Positions 32,720 through 40,818 of a stretch of 43,887 bases of DNA are shown in pieces. Made by a program: the position numbers and the translations under genes. The notes beneath the pieces were generated by a model. The model was given only the letters and a program-made list of their open reading frames with translations, made no database searches and was not told where the DNA came from. The stretch spans positions 1-43,887 of the forward strand of contig JAGAIZ010000029.1 in NCBI GenBank assembly GCA_017626325.1, read 5' to 3'. Each line of letters opens with the position of its first letter. Positions within the stretch are counted from its first letter, which is position 1. Origin of the DNA: Lachnospiraceae bacterium (GTDB lineage Bacteria; Bacillota; Clostridia; Lachnospirales; Lachnospiraceae).

Positions 32720-33529
32720 CTACTCTCCGTCCCGGATGGCTTCCGCCATCTTAATCGCCCGCACATTCTCTTTCACATCATGCACTCTGACAAACATCGC
32801 CCTCTTCAGCACCGCATACACAGTAGTGACTAAAGTTCCTTCCACTCTCTGCTGCGCCGGAAGAGCCAATGTCAGTCCGATCACGGATTTGCGGCTGCAT
32901 CCCAACAGAAGCGGACATCCCAGAACATGCAGCATCTCCATCCTGTTAATCATTTCCAGATTATTACCGTAGGTTTTACCGAAGCCTATGCCGGGATCCA
33001 ACAGAATCTTATCCTTTTCAATCCCTGCTTTTTCCGCAATAACAAGTGTTTCTTTTAAGTCCTCCAACACCTCTTCCATGTAATTCTGATAGACTGCCTC
33101 CCTGCGGTTATGCATCAGACAACAGGGCAATCCGGCTCCGGCTATCACATTCCCCATCGTTTCGTCATATTTCAGTCCCCAGATATCATTAATCAGGTCC
33201 GCCCCGGCTTCCACACCTGCCTGCGCCACTTTTCCTTTATAAGTATCCAGAGAAATCGGTATGTCAAATCTGGATTTAATATTCTCAATTATAGGAATAA
33301 CGCGGCTGATTTCTTCCTCCTCAGACAACAGCGTATATCCCGGTCTGGTAGATTCTCCGCCGACGTCCACAATATCCATACCTTCTGTTATCATTTCTTC
33401 CACGTGATACAACGCCTTGTCCAGCTTATCAAATCTCCCGCCATCCGAAAAGGAATCAGGTGTTACGTTTAAAATTCCCATAACGTAAGTGTGTCCCTCA
33501 ACTGCAAATTCTCTGTTTCCGATTCTCAT
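32720..33529 (-). CDS. folP: Dihydropteroate synthase
   Basis: 269 residues. The pterin/phosphate signature MGILNVTPDSFSDGG is at 17-31, followed by DVGGESTRPG, PISLDTYKG, INDIWG, CCLMHNR, LLDPGIGFGKTYGNN and LLGCSRKS. It joins the pterin pyrophosphate to p-aminobenzoate; sulfonamides act on this enzyme. Start behind GGAGG. Within the folate operon between the HD gene and folBK. Confidence 0.97.
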   Translation of the reverse strand: MRIGNREFAVEGHTYVMGILNVTPDSFSDGGRFDKLDKALYHVEEMITEGMDIVDVGGESTRPGYTLLSEEEEISRVIPIIENIKSRFDIPISLDTYKGKVAQAGVEAGADLINDIWGLKYDETMGNVIAGAGLPCCLMHNRREAVYQNYMEEVLEDLKETLVIAEKAGIEKDKILLDPGIGFGKTYGNNLEMINRMEMLHVLGCPLLLGCSRKSVIGLTLALPAQQRVEGTLVTTVYAVLKRAMFVRVHDVKENVRAIKMAEAIRDGE

Positions 33530-33631
33530 ATATTAATCCTCCATATCAGAGCAATTCATTTCCTGTTCTTACTCAGCCTGCAAAAAATATATATGCTGCG
33601 TCTCCATTGCGTCACGCGCAAACTGCAGATT

Positions 33632-34114
33632 CTACCATATTAAATCCTGATTTTTCTTCCTGCCGCTCCAATTACATTCCTGCGCCGCAGCGCATATGTA
33701 GCAAGCCCTGCTTGCCTTATCGGCGCGATACAGCAGTCCGTTTAAATTGCGCTCCTCCAGAACGGCGGCATTCCTGTGATTTCCGATCGCTTCTGTAATA
33801 ACATCCGTCTCGTTATCATCAAACCCGCATTCTCTGAGGATCTGCGGCGCCAACTGCGCACTGGCTCTTTCATGAGGCGTTCCGTCTTCATACTGCCTGA
33901 ACCGCCCGATATCATGCAGAAGCGCGGCGGCATACACAAGCTCTTCCGGCAGCCCGTACGCTTCTGTCAAATTAAATAACATCCCTATTCTTGCCACATC
34001 CAGCAAGTGTCCTACGTTATGACGGCAGAAGCGCCGCTCCGCTTCTGCCTGTTCGTTTCGTTCCAGATATTCTTTGTATAAATCATGATTTAATATTTTA
34101 TTAACCCGTTCCAT
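33632..34114 (-). CDS. HD-domain protein in the folate operon
   Basis: 160 residues with a classic HD metal site: H33 region FCRHNVGHLLDVARIG, LLHDIGRFRQYEDGTPHE, EAIGNHRNAAV and LLYRADKASR. HD hydrolases usually cleave phosphate or nucleotide bonds. It lies between folE and folP. No Nudix (FolQ-type) gene is seen in the operon, so it may remove pyrophosphate or phosphate from dihydroneopterin triphosphate; this is inference. The ATG at 34114 is preceded by GGAAGGA at 8 bases (GTG at 34117 is the alternative). The last residues, ICAAAQECNWSGRKKN, contain two Cys. Confidence 0.88.
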   Translation of the reverse strand: MERVNKILNHDLYKEYLERNEQAEAERRFCRHNVGHLLDVARIGMLFNLTEAYGLPEELVYAAALLHDIGRFRQYEDGTPHERASAQLAPQILRECGFDDNETDVITEAIGNHRNAAVLEERNLNGLLYRADKASRACYICAAAQECNWSGRKKNQDLIW

Positions 34115-34132
34115 CACGCTAATCCTTCCACG

Positions 34133-34220
34133 TCAGAGTGATTTTTCAACCTAGTCCTCATGTCAGAGTGATTTTTCGACCTATCCTTCCATATCAGAAC
34201 ATTTTTTCAACCTGCTTACC
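34133..34220. repeat. Three tandem repeats of 30-31 bp between folE and the HD gene
   Basis: Units start at 34133, 34163 and 34194 with TCAGARYRATTTTTCRACCT. On the minus strand each unit contains a GGAAGGAT- or GAGGACT-like stretch, so copies of a Shine-Dalgarno-like sequence are present in the folE-HD gap. Confidence 0.75.
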
Positions 34221-34773
34221 TTCTGATCATTTCAAAAAAGTACTGCTGAAGCTGTGGATTCTCCCGGAAACATCCTCTGGCTGCCATAGTCACCGTCTTG
34301 CTGCCCGGCTTCTCCACTCCGCGCATCGTCATACACATATGCTCCGCCTCCGCCATAACCATTACGCCCTGCGGATTTAAATGCTCCATAACCGCGTCCG
34401 CAATCTGCGCGGTCATCTGCTCCTGTATCTGCGGTCTCCTCGCGTAGACCTCTACCGTCCGCGCCAGCTTGCTCAAGCCTGCCACCCGTCCATCCGGCAG
34501 ATAAGCGATATGAACCTTTCCGTAGAACGGCATTAAATGATGCTCACAGATAGAATAAAACGTAATATCCTTCACAACTACGATTTCATTACTGTCTACC
34601 GTAAAGGTTTTAGACAGATGTCCGGCCGCATCTTCATCCATCCCCTTATAGATCTCCTGATACATCCGGGCAACCCTGTTAGGAGTGTCTATCAGTCCCT
34701 CTCTGTTTACATCCTCGCCAATGCCTTCCAGCAGCAGCCTTACCGCCTGTTCAACCTTCTTCAAATCTACCAT
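34216..34773 (-). CDS. folE: GTP cyclohydrolase I
   Basis: 185 residues. The zinc ligands are C76 and H79 in [20 protein letters not shown] and C147 in [33 protein letters not shown] and [13 protein letters not shown] are further family motifs. It makes dihydroneopterin triphosphate from GTP, the first step of folate synthesis. Its start lies inside the end of folC (23-base overlap), so it is coupled to it. Confidence 0.97.
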   Translation of the reverse strand: MVDLKKVEQAVRLLLEGIGEDVNREGLIDTPNRVARMYQEIYKGMDEDAAGHLSKTFTVDSNEIVVVKDITFYSICEHHLMPFYGKVHIAYLPDGRVAGLSKLARTVEVYARRPQIQEQMTAQIADAVMEHLNPQGVMVMAEAEHMCMTMRGVEKPGSKTVTMAARGCFRENPQLQQYFFEMIRR

Positions 34774-36082
34774 GAGAATCTCTCCTGATCGTATCTCTAT
34801 GTTCTACCACATCCATCAGTTCGCCCAGATATGAGAGCGAGCCAAACGCGATGATCACCGTATCCTTATCCAGTCCGGCTAACAGGTATGCGATCTCTAC
34901 CGCTTCCTGTATACTATCCGCCACTGTCACGCTGTCGTGGTACTCTCTCACCGCCTGCGCCAGATCGTAAGCATGCAGCGCACGATCCCTGACAGGAGGC
35001 GTCACTGTGATAATATGCTCCGCCAGTTCATAAGTATTGCGGATCACCTTGTCATACTCCTTATCCTTCAACACTCCCATTATATATATGATTCGTTTAT
35101 TTGTAAAATAAAACCTTATGCTCTGCGCCAATTTCATGGACGCATCCTCGTTGTGCGCCCCATCCGCAATAAAGAGCGGCTTCTTTCCGATCACATCGAA
35201 TCTGCCCTGCCATTTCGTCTCCGCAAGCCCTTTGCGCAGTTTATCCTCAGGAACCGGATAGCCGCATCTGGCAAGCGCCGTCAGCGCTTCTACGGCCGCC
35301 ACAGCATTTTCGATCTGGAACTGCCCCGGCATCGTGATCTCCAGATTCTTGTATTTATCATAACTGAAATGCTGCTTCGTCAAGCCATATTTTACATGCT
35401 TTACCCTGGTAATATCCGCGGTAAAAAACTTCGCCTTGCGAAGAAGCGCTGCCTGCCGCAGAACCTTCGTCACCTCCGGCTGCTGCTTTACCGATATTAC
35501 ATAACACTTGTCTTTAATAATGCCCGCTTTCGCCAGCGCGATCTGCTCAAGCGAATCTCCCAGAACCGCCATATGATCCATACTGATCGAGGTGAAAACA
35601 GCCGCCACTGTAGTGGATATCACATTCGTCGCATCCAGAGAACCGCCCAGTCCGGTCTCCAATACGACAACGTCGCACTTCTTATCCACAAAGAATAAAA
35701 ATGCCGCCGCAGTATCCGTCTCGAAGGGTGTTGGATGCGGGAACCCTTCCGACACCATGGCTTCCGACGCCTCTTTTACCACTTCCAGATATTTACAGAA
35801 TGCCACCTGGGTAATCATCCTGCCATTCACCTGAAAACGCTCTCTGTAATCCCGAATCGTCGGTGAGATATACCGCCCCACTCTGTAGCCTGCCGTCTGC
35901 AGTACTGTGGAGATATATGCAAGCGTCGAGCCTTTACCGTTGGTTCCCGCAATATGGACAAACTTTAGCTGATTCTGCGGATTGCCAAGGCGCGCGCACA
36001 GTTCGCGCATCGTATCAAGTCCCAGAACGCTGCCGTACTGCTGCAGTTCCTCTACATATTCCATCGCTTCTCTGTAATTCAT
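34751..36082 (-). CDS. folC: Folylpolyglutamate / dihydrofolate synthase
   Basis: 443 residues. The ATP loop is [43 protein letters not shown] (GTNGKGS at 46-52), then [68 protein letters not shown]. It adds glutamate to dihydropteroate or folates. First gene of the folate operon (folC-folE-HD-folP-folBK-GNAT). GAGAAGGGAG precedes the start at a somewhat long distance. Tandem repeats lie directly upstream. Confidence 0.96.
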   Translation of the reverse strand: MNYREAMEYVEELQQYGSVLGLDTMRELCARLGNPQNQLKFVHIAGTNGKGSTLAYISTVLQTAGYRVGRYISPTIRDYRERFQVNGRMITQVAFCKYLEVVKEASEAMVSEGFPHPTPFETDTAAAFLFFVDKKCDVVVLETGLGGSLDATNVISTTVAAVFTSISMDHMAVLGDSLEQIALAKAGIIKDKCYVISVKQQPEVTKVLRQAALLRKAKFFTADITRVKHVKYGLTKQHFSYDKYKNLEITMPGQFQIENAVAAVEALTALARCGYPVPEDKLRKGLAETKWQGRFDVIGKKPLFIADGAHNEDASMKLAQSIRFYFTNKRIIYIMGVLKDKEYDKVIRNTYELAEHIITVTPPVRDRALHAYDLAQAVREYHDSVTVADSIQEAVEIAYLLAGLDKDTVIIAFGSLSYLGELMDVVEHRDTIRRDSHGRFEEG

Positions 36083-36105
36083 GCGCGCACTCCCTTCTCT
36101 CCGGC

Positions 36106-36195
36106 CTTCGTTTACTTACTGACCTCCGTTTACTTGCTGGCCTCCGTTTACTTACTGACCTCCGTTTACTTGCTGGTCTCAGTTTATTTACTGTC
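36106..36195. repeat. Five 18-bp tandem repeats upstream of folC
   Basis: Units at 36106, 36124, 36142, 36160 and 36178 alternate between CTCCGTTTACTTACTGAC and CTCCGTTTACTTGCTGGC types. On the minus strand they read AGTAAACGGAGG repeatedly, each with a GGAGG, upstream of the folC start. On plus they give an open SVYLLT-type frame joined to the CmpB-like gene, which I regard as chance. Confidence 0.8.
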
Positions 36196-36253
36196 TCTTC
36201 TGTTTTTATTGCCGAATGGTATAAAAAACGCCTGTTTTGTCCATCCTAATCGT

Positions 36254-36670
36254 ATGAAAAAACTAATCCACAATTTCATACACTGCGGGCTGCTGGGATG
36301 GTTTCTGGAGATTACCTTTACGGCGTTCCATGCGTTTCGCAAGCGGGATTACCGTCTCCCCGGCGCTACCTCGATCTGGATGTTTCCGATATACGGACTT
36401 GCCGCCTTCCTTGCCCCTGTCAGCCGTATGATACGCAACTGTAACTTCATATTCCGCGGTCTGGTCTATACCGTCATCATATTCGCCGGCGAATATGTCA
36501 CCGGGAGATGGCTTGGCAGGCGTGAGCTTTGTCCCTGGAACTATGAGCATTCCAAATGGAATCTTCAAAAAGTAATCCGGCTGGACTATGCTCCCTGCTG
36601 GTTCCTGTCAGGACTTCTGTTCGAACGGCTGTTAAAGGAAAACGACGAACCCCTCCGCCCAGACCGCTGA
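36254..36670 (+). CDS. CmpB-like putative ABC transporter permease (membrane protein)
   Basis: 138 residues starting MKKLIHNFIHCGLLGWFLEITFTAFHAFRK. It has four hydrophobic segments (about 8-25, 40-58, 65-85, 110-125) and the family motifs GATSIWMFPIYGLAAF, GEYVTGRWLG and CPWNYEHSKWNLQKVIRLDYAPCWF. This is the short CmpB-like membrane family; its transport role is unproven. No good ribosome site precedes the ATG. An in-frame extension to 36134 through the 18-bp repeats is rejected. Confidence 0.8.
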   Translation: MKKLIHNFIHCGLLGWFLEITFTAFHAFRKRDYRLPGATSIWMFPIYGLAAFLAPVSRMIRNCNFIFRGLVYTVIIFAGEYVTGRWLGRRELCPWNYEHSKWNLQKVIRLDYAPCWFLSGLLFERLLKENDEPLRPDR

Positions 36671-36719
36671 ACCGTTCGGCAGCCGCCTTGACGAAACGTC
36701 CGCTTCCCTGATGCCCGGC

Positions 36720-37211
36720 CTATATGTCATCCAGATCATCCGCGTTAATATTCAACGTGTTGAGCGTGCGGCGTTTCCTGCGCGCCTCTTCTGATGTTCT
36801 TAAAATATAATTCTTGATTTCCTTCGCATGCTTAATATGCTCTAAATAGAGCTGCGGATGCGTATTGTCGCCTGTATAACATGCCACAGTTCCAAGGCCG
36901 AATATACGCTCGACCAGGCTGGTCTTTAACTCCACATCCTGCACCTTGTATAAATAACAGTCGTTTTCCAGCGTGCTCAGCAATCCTGCATCGATGGTGA
37001 TCACTTCCTCATTCACCGTATACTTCGTAAAAGTAAAAGGCAGGCCGAAAAACAGCCACCGTTTCCGTTCTACATACTCTTTCTTCGTTTCTTCCTGCCC
37101 TGACGTTTCCTTTTTATTTTCTGTCTTTTCCGCTCCCGTCCGGTTGTTTTCCGCTTTCTCTTCCTCTTTATTTTCCTTTCCCTGCTTCTGCTCTTTCATT
37201 TCTTCTGCCAT
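36720..37211 (-). CDS. PH-domain (bPH2 / YdbT-like) protein with acidic-basic N-terminal tail
   Basis: 163 residues. The first ~45 are low-complexity Glu/Lys/Asn/Thr. The rest is a bacterial PH domain: RKRWLFFGLPFTFTKYTVNEEVITIDAGLLSTLENDCYLYKVQDVELKTSLVERIFGLGTVACYTGDNTHPQLYLEHIKHAKEIKNYIL. The C-terminal tail is basic (EEARRKRRTL). The start at 37211 has GGAGG 7 bases before; ATG at 37223 is less likely. Such domains often occur in membrane or peptide-export contexts; function unknown. Confidence 0.85.
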   Translation of the reverse strand: MAEEMKEQKQGKENKEEEKAENNRTGAEKTENKKETSGQEETKKEYVERKRWLFFGLPFTFTKYTVNEEVITIDAGLLSTLENDCYLYKVQDVELKTSLVERIFGLGTVACYTGDNTHPQLYLEHIKHAKEIKNYILRTSEEARRKRRTLNTLNINADDLDDI

Positions 37212-37382
37212 ATTTTCCTCCATTTCGATCCGCCTGCACCCGGATCCTATGTTCTATGCCGCGTTTCTGCTTCTAAATCTGCATGCGTCCTGTCTTCTAT
37301 CCACTATAACACACCCCTCTCTTTTCCACAATCCACAGACTCAAAAACCATCCGCAACCTCCGAAAATTCTCTCCTGCTGTC

Positions 37383-37411
37383 TTGAAACCCACTTTCCTT
37401 TATGGTAGAAT
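37383..37411 (+). promoter_or_regulatory. Promoter of the nitroreductase gene
   Basis: TTGAAA (37383-37388), a 17-bp spacer and TAGAAT (37406-37411), 54 bases before the start codon on plus. The match to sigma-A boxes is good but not perfect. Confidence 0.65.
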
Positions 37412-37465
37412 ATACAAAATATAGTTGGGGAACGTACATCACATACAGAATAAGGAGGTATTTTC

Positions 37466-38008
37466 ATGACAGCACAAGAATGTATTGTAGGACGCAGAAG
37501 CATCCGTAAATTTAAGGCAGAGCCTGTTTCACATGAACTATTAGAGCAGATTGTGGAGACCGCATCCTACGCTCCCAGTTGGAAGCACACACAGATTACG
37601 CGCTACATAGTAATCGAGGGTGAGTTAAAAGACAGGATCGCCAGAGAAGCTACCTCTGTTTATCCCGGCAACGGTAATATTATTGCAAATGCACCCGCAC
37701 TGGTAGCAGTTACCTTCATCAAGAACCGCAGCGGTTTCGAACGTGACGGCTCTTTCAGCACCCCTAAGGGCGACCGCTGGCAGATGTATGACGCGGGCGT
37801 TGCTTCCCAGACCTTCTGTCTGGCAGCTTACGAGCAGGGTCTTGGCACTGTCATTCTTGGCCTTTTCGATCAGGACAAGATCGAGGACATGCTGCAGCTT
37901 CCTGAAGACAGAGAGCTTGCAGCGCTGATTCCCGTTGGTTATCCCGATGAAGCGCCGGTTGCTCCCAGAAGGAAGCCTGTTACGGATTTAATATCCTATC
38001 AATCATGA
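37466..38008 (+). CDS. Nitroreductase family protein
   Basis: 180 residues. The FMN-binding start is IVGRRSIRKFKAEPVSHELLEQIVETASYAPSWKHTQITRYIVI, and QMYDAGVASQTFCLAAYEQGLGTVILG and LIPVGYPDEAPVAPRRKPV follow. Members use FMN and NAD(P)H to reduce nitro compounds or quinones; the natural substrate is unknown. AAGGAGG precedes the start. It has its own promoter and is followed by a terminator before pyrB. Confidence 0.93.
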   Translation: MTAQECIVGRRSIRKFKAEPVSHELLEQIVETASYAPSWKHTQITRYIVIEGELKDRIAREATSVYPGNGNIIANAPALVAVTFIKNRSGFERDGSFSTPKGDRWQMYDAGVASQTFCLAAYEQGLGTVILGLFDQDKIEDMLQLPEDRELAALIPVGYPDEAPVAPRRKPVTDLISYQS

Positions 38009-38016
38009 GAATAGAA

Positions 38017-38047
38017 ATAGAAGAGATACCATCTCTTCTATTTTTTT
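38017..38047 (+). terminator. Strong terminator between the nitroreductase gene and pyrB
   Basis: ATAGAAGAGAT (38017-38027) and ATCTCTTCTAT (38031-38041) form a perfect 11-bp stem with a 3-base loop and a T7 run. It begins 8 bases after the nitroreductase stop and ends 20 bases before pyrB. No promoter was seen between the T-run and pyrB, so it may act as an attenuator on pyrB as well as ending the upstream gene. Confidence 0.85.
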
Positions 38048-38067
38048 GAGAAAGGAGCCTGTAAATT

Positions 38068-38982
38068 ATGCGACATTTAATGAATCCTCTTGATTTTACA
38101 GTAGAGGAGCTGGATCAGCTTTTTGATCTTGCCAATGATATCGAAGCTCACCGGGACAAGTACGCCCATGCATGTGAGGGCAGGAAACTGGCGACATGTT
38201 TCTATGAACCCAGCACCCGCACCAGACTCAGCTTCGAGGCCGCCATGCTGAATCTTGGCGGACAGGTGCTTGGCTTCTCGGACGCTGCCTCTTCCTCCGC
38301 AGCCAAGGGGGAGAGCGTATCAGATACAATCCGTATTATCTCCTGCTATGCGGATATTTGCGCTATGCGCCATCCCAAGGAAGGCGCGCCCATGGTTGCC
38401 GCCAGTCGTTCCGGTATTCCGGTCATCAATGCGGGCGACGGCGGTCACCAGCATCCCACGCAGACTTTAACCGACCTTTTGACCATCCGTTCCCTGAAAG
38501 GACGCCTGGGAGGCTTTACCATCGGACTTTGCGGCGATTTGAAGTTCGGCAGGACGGTTCATTCCCTGATCAACGCGCTCATCCGCTATCCTGACATCCG
38601 TTTTGTCTTTATTTCTCCGCCGGAGCTTAAGGTTCCCGATTATATTACGGACATGCTGACCGAACAGGGCGTCCCCTTCGAAGAGGTAATCAGTCTGGAG
38701 GACTGTATGCCTTCGCTTGATCTGCTCTACATGACGAGAGTACAGAAGGAACGTTTCTTCAACGAAGAGGATTACGTACGTCTGAAAGATTTCTATATTT
38801 TAAATAAGGAAAAGTTATGCGCCGCCAAGCCTGATATGCTGATCCTGCATCCGCTGCCCCGCGTCAACGAAATCTCCGTGGAGGTGGACGACGACCCAAG
38901 AGCCGTATATTTCAAGCAGGCACAGTACGGCGTCTATGTAAGAATGGCGCTTATCCTGACGCTTCTTAACATCAGACTGTAA
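38068..38982 (+). CDS. pyrB: Aspartate carbamoyltransferase catalytic chain
   Basis: 304 residues. The carbamoyl-phosphate site is [13 protein letters not shown] (STRTR at 49-53), with the aspartate-binding region [17 protein letters not shown] and the HPLPRVNEI loop near 265. It starts pyrimidine synthesis by making carbamoyl aspartate. AGAAAGGAG lies 10 bases before the ATG. pyrI follows 49 bases downstream. The strong terminator in front suggests attenuation control. Confidence 0.97.
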   Translation: MRHLMNPLDFTVEELDQLFDLANDIEAHRDKYAHACEGRKLATCFYEPSTRTRLSFEAAMLNLGGQVLGFSDAASSSAAKGESVSDTIRIISCYADICAMRHPKEGAPMVAASRSGIPVINAGDGGHQHPTQTLTDLLTIRSLKGRLGGFTIGLCGDLKFGRTVHSLINALIRYPDIRFVFISPPELKVPDYITDMLTEQGVPFEEVISLEDCMPSLDLLYMTRVQKERFFNEEDYVRLKDFYILNKEKLCAAKPDMLILHPLPRVNEISVEVDDDPRAVYFKQAQYGVYVRMALILTLLNIRL

Positions 38983-39031
38983 CAGAAACCGGACTTACGT
39001 ACTTCCCATACTGACAGAAAGGACGAAAACT

Positions 39032-39478
39032 ATGTTAAACGTAGGAAAAATCGAAGAAGGCTTCGTACTGGATCATATCGAAGCAGGCAAGAGTCTCTCG
39101 ATCTATCATCACCTCCAGTTGGACAAGCTGGACTGTACCGTTGCAATCATCAAGAATGCCCGCAGCAACAAAATGGGTAAGAAGGATATCCTGAAGGTGG
39201 AATGTGACATCAATACGCTGGATCTGGACATTCTCGCCTTTATCGATCATAATATCACCGTCAATGTCATCAAGGACGGAGAAATCGTAGACAAGAAGGA
39301 ACTGGTACTGCCGAAGGAAATCCGCAATGTCATCAAATGCAGGAATCCCCGCTGTATTACTTCCATCGAGCAGGAGCTCCCCCACATCTTCGTGCTGGCG
39401 GATGAATCCAAAGAAATCTACCGCTGCAAGTACTGTGAAGAGAAGGCAAGCCGTTCCGCTGCCGCCTGGAAATTCTAG
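39032..39478 (+). CDS. pyrI: Aspartate carbamoyltransferase regulatory chain
   Basis: 148 residues. The N-terminal allosteric domain (MLNVGKIEEGFVLDHIEAGKSLSIYHHLQL...) binds nucleotides. The C-terminal zinc domain has four Cys, C103 and C108 in KCRNPRCI, C132 and C135 in RCKYCE. It joins the PyrB trimers into the regulated holoenzyme, so this organism has the allosteric enzyme. Start behind AGAAAGGA. A terminator follows at 39556. Confidence 0.97.
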   Translation: MLNVGKIEEGFVLDHIEAGKSLSIYHHLQLDKLDCTVAIIKNARSNKMGKKDILKVECDINTLDLDILAFIDHNITVNVIKDGEIVDKKELVLPKEIRNVIKCRNPRCITSIEQELPHIFVLADESKEIYRCKYCEEKASRSAAAWKF

Positions 39479-39555
39479 GTTTTCGTAAGAGCATTACCCA
39501 AAGATGTATCGACAGGTTTATACACGCAAATGCATCGATAGACATATATACGACC

Positions 39556-39583
39556 AAAGGAGCAGATGTATTCTGCTCCTTTT
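39556..39583 (+). terminator. Terminator of pyrBI
   Basis: AAAGGAGCAGA (39556-39566) and TCTGCTCCTTT (39572-39582) form a perfect 11-bp stem with a 5-base loop, ending in TTTT. Good but with a short T-run. Confidence 0.75.
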
Positions 39584-39680
39584 ACATGCCGGCATTTCTC
39601 TCGTCCGCTCTCCCGGCGCTATATTTCTTTCTATTTCCTGATACTTCCTATCTCCTGCTTCTTACAGCCCTTAACTGATC

Positions 39681-40793
39681 CTATACCGCTTTGTCATCCT
39701 GGGCTGTTTTACTCTCCTGCGCGGCCTGCTGATTTGCTTTGGCCACCGCTTCAAATTCCGCCCTCACACGCGTCAGACATTCCATCAGCTTCGGAGAAAA
39801 CACGCCGCATTCCCCTCTCATAATCATATGATAAGCCTCGTCCGTCGTATAAGCCGCCTTATAACATCTTTCGCTGACAAGAGCGTCATATACGTCTGCC
39901 ACTGACACAATCTGTGCGGAAATGGGAATTTCCTCGCCCTTTAAGCCGTCAGGATAACCCCGTCCATCGTACCGCTCATGATGATGGCGGCAGATTTCAT
40001 AACTTACCTTGCCATAATCCCCTTTCTGGATGTCAGCCATCATATTGATGATCTCACATCCTCTGGTGGTATGGGATTTCATAGTCTCGAACTCTTCTTT
40101 GGTCAAACGGCCGGGCTTCAGTAAAATCGCGTCTGATATGGCTATTTTGCCCACATCATGAAGCGCCGAAGCGGATGTAATCATGTTGATGGCCTGATCA
40201 TCCAGCTTATACTCGGGATAAAGCTTCGCCACCTGCTTCGCCAGTATATTGGTAAAAGTCTTCACACGCTTTACATGATCGCCGGACTCCAGATTACGGA
40301 ACTCCACCACGTTACTCATGGTGTCAATAATACGGTCGTTCATATTCTGCAGCTCTTTCGCCTGTTTGCGCAGTACATTGGTCTGCAGTTCCACCATTTC
40401 CTCGAGATGCCGCTTATTGTAATACAGCTCGATCACATTCTTGGTACGCTGCTTGACTATGTAAGCGTCGAAGGGCTTGCGGATAATATCGCTTACTCCC
40501 ATCTGATACGCCTTACGTTCAATCTGCGTAGTCGCCTCTCCGGTAATAAGCAGCACCGGAATATTATTGATCCACTTGCGCTTCTTCATCTCCTCCAGCA
40601 CAGCCATGCCGTCCATAACCGGCATAACCACGTCTAAGAGCACTACAGATATGTCTTCCGGCTTCGAAGCGATGATTTCGATCGCCTGCCTGCCATTCTC
40701 CGCCTGAAGCGTATTGCACTCTTTGAACATTTCGCACAAAATCTCTCTGTTAATATCGACGTCATCAACAATCAATATGGTTGGTTTCTTCAT
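39681..40793 (-). CDS. Response regulator with HD-GYP phosphodiesterase domain
   Basis: 370 residues. Receiver domain about 1-125 (D10, D11, phosphoacceptor D54 in LLDVVMP, KPFDA). A helix (about 125-165) leads to the HD-GYP domain (about 165-350) with ALHDVGKIAI (H212, D213), SHTTRGCEII and HHHERYDGRGYPDGLKGEEI. It should hydrolyse cyclic di-GMP or another cyclic dinucleotide under control by a kinase that is not in this window. The tail is Ala/Gln rich. The ATG at 40793 has weak GAGAAA upstream. The FapA-like gene ends 25 bases before it on the same strand. Confidence 0.93.
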   Translation of the reverse strand: MKKPTILIVDDVDINREILCEMFKECNTLQAENGRQAIEIIASKPEDISVVLLDVVMPVMDGMAVLEEMKKRKWINNIPVLLITGEATTQIERKAYQMGVSDIIRKPFDAYIVKQRTKNVIELYYNKRHLEEMVELQTNVLRKQAKELQNMNDRIIDTMSNVVEFRNLESGDHVKRVKTFTNILAKQVAKLYPEYKLDDQAINMITSASALHDVGKIAISDAILLKPGRLTKEEFETMKSHTTRGCEIINMMADIQKGDYGKVSYEICRHHHERYDGRGYPDGLKGEEIPISAQIVSVADVYDALVSERCYKAAYTTDEAYHMIMRGECGVFSPKLMECLTRVRAEFEAVAKANQQAAQESKTAQDDKAV

Positions 40794-40818
40794 AATTTCT
40801 CTTACTTTACACAGCCGC

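Noticed and set aside
34937-35698. 253-codon open frame on plus, antisense to folC
   Set aside because: FolC is complete on the other strand with all motifs; the antisense product is rich in Arg, His and Ile with no recognisable domain.
36134-36253. N-terminal extension of the CmpB-like gene through the 18-bp repeats (SVYLLT units)
   Set aside because: The repeats are intergenic and open by chance in this frame; the conserved protein begins at MKKLIHN.
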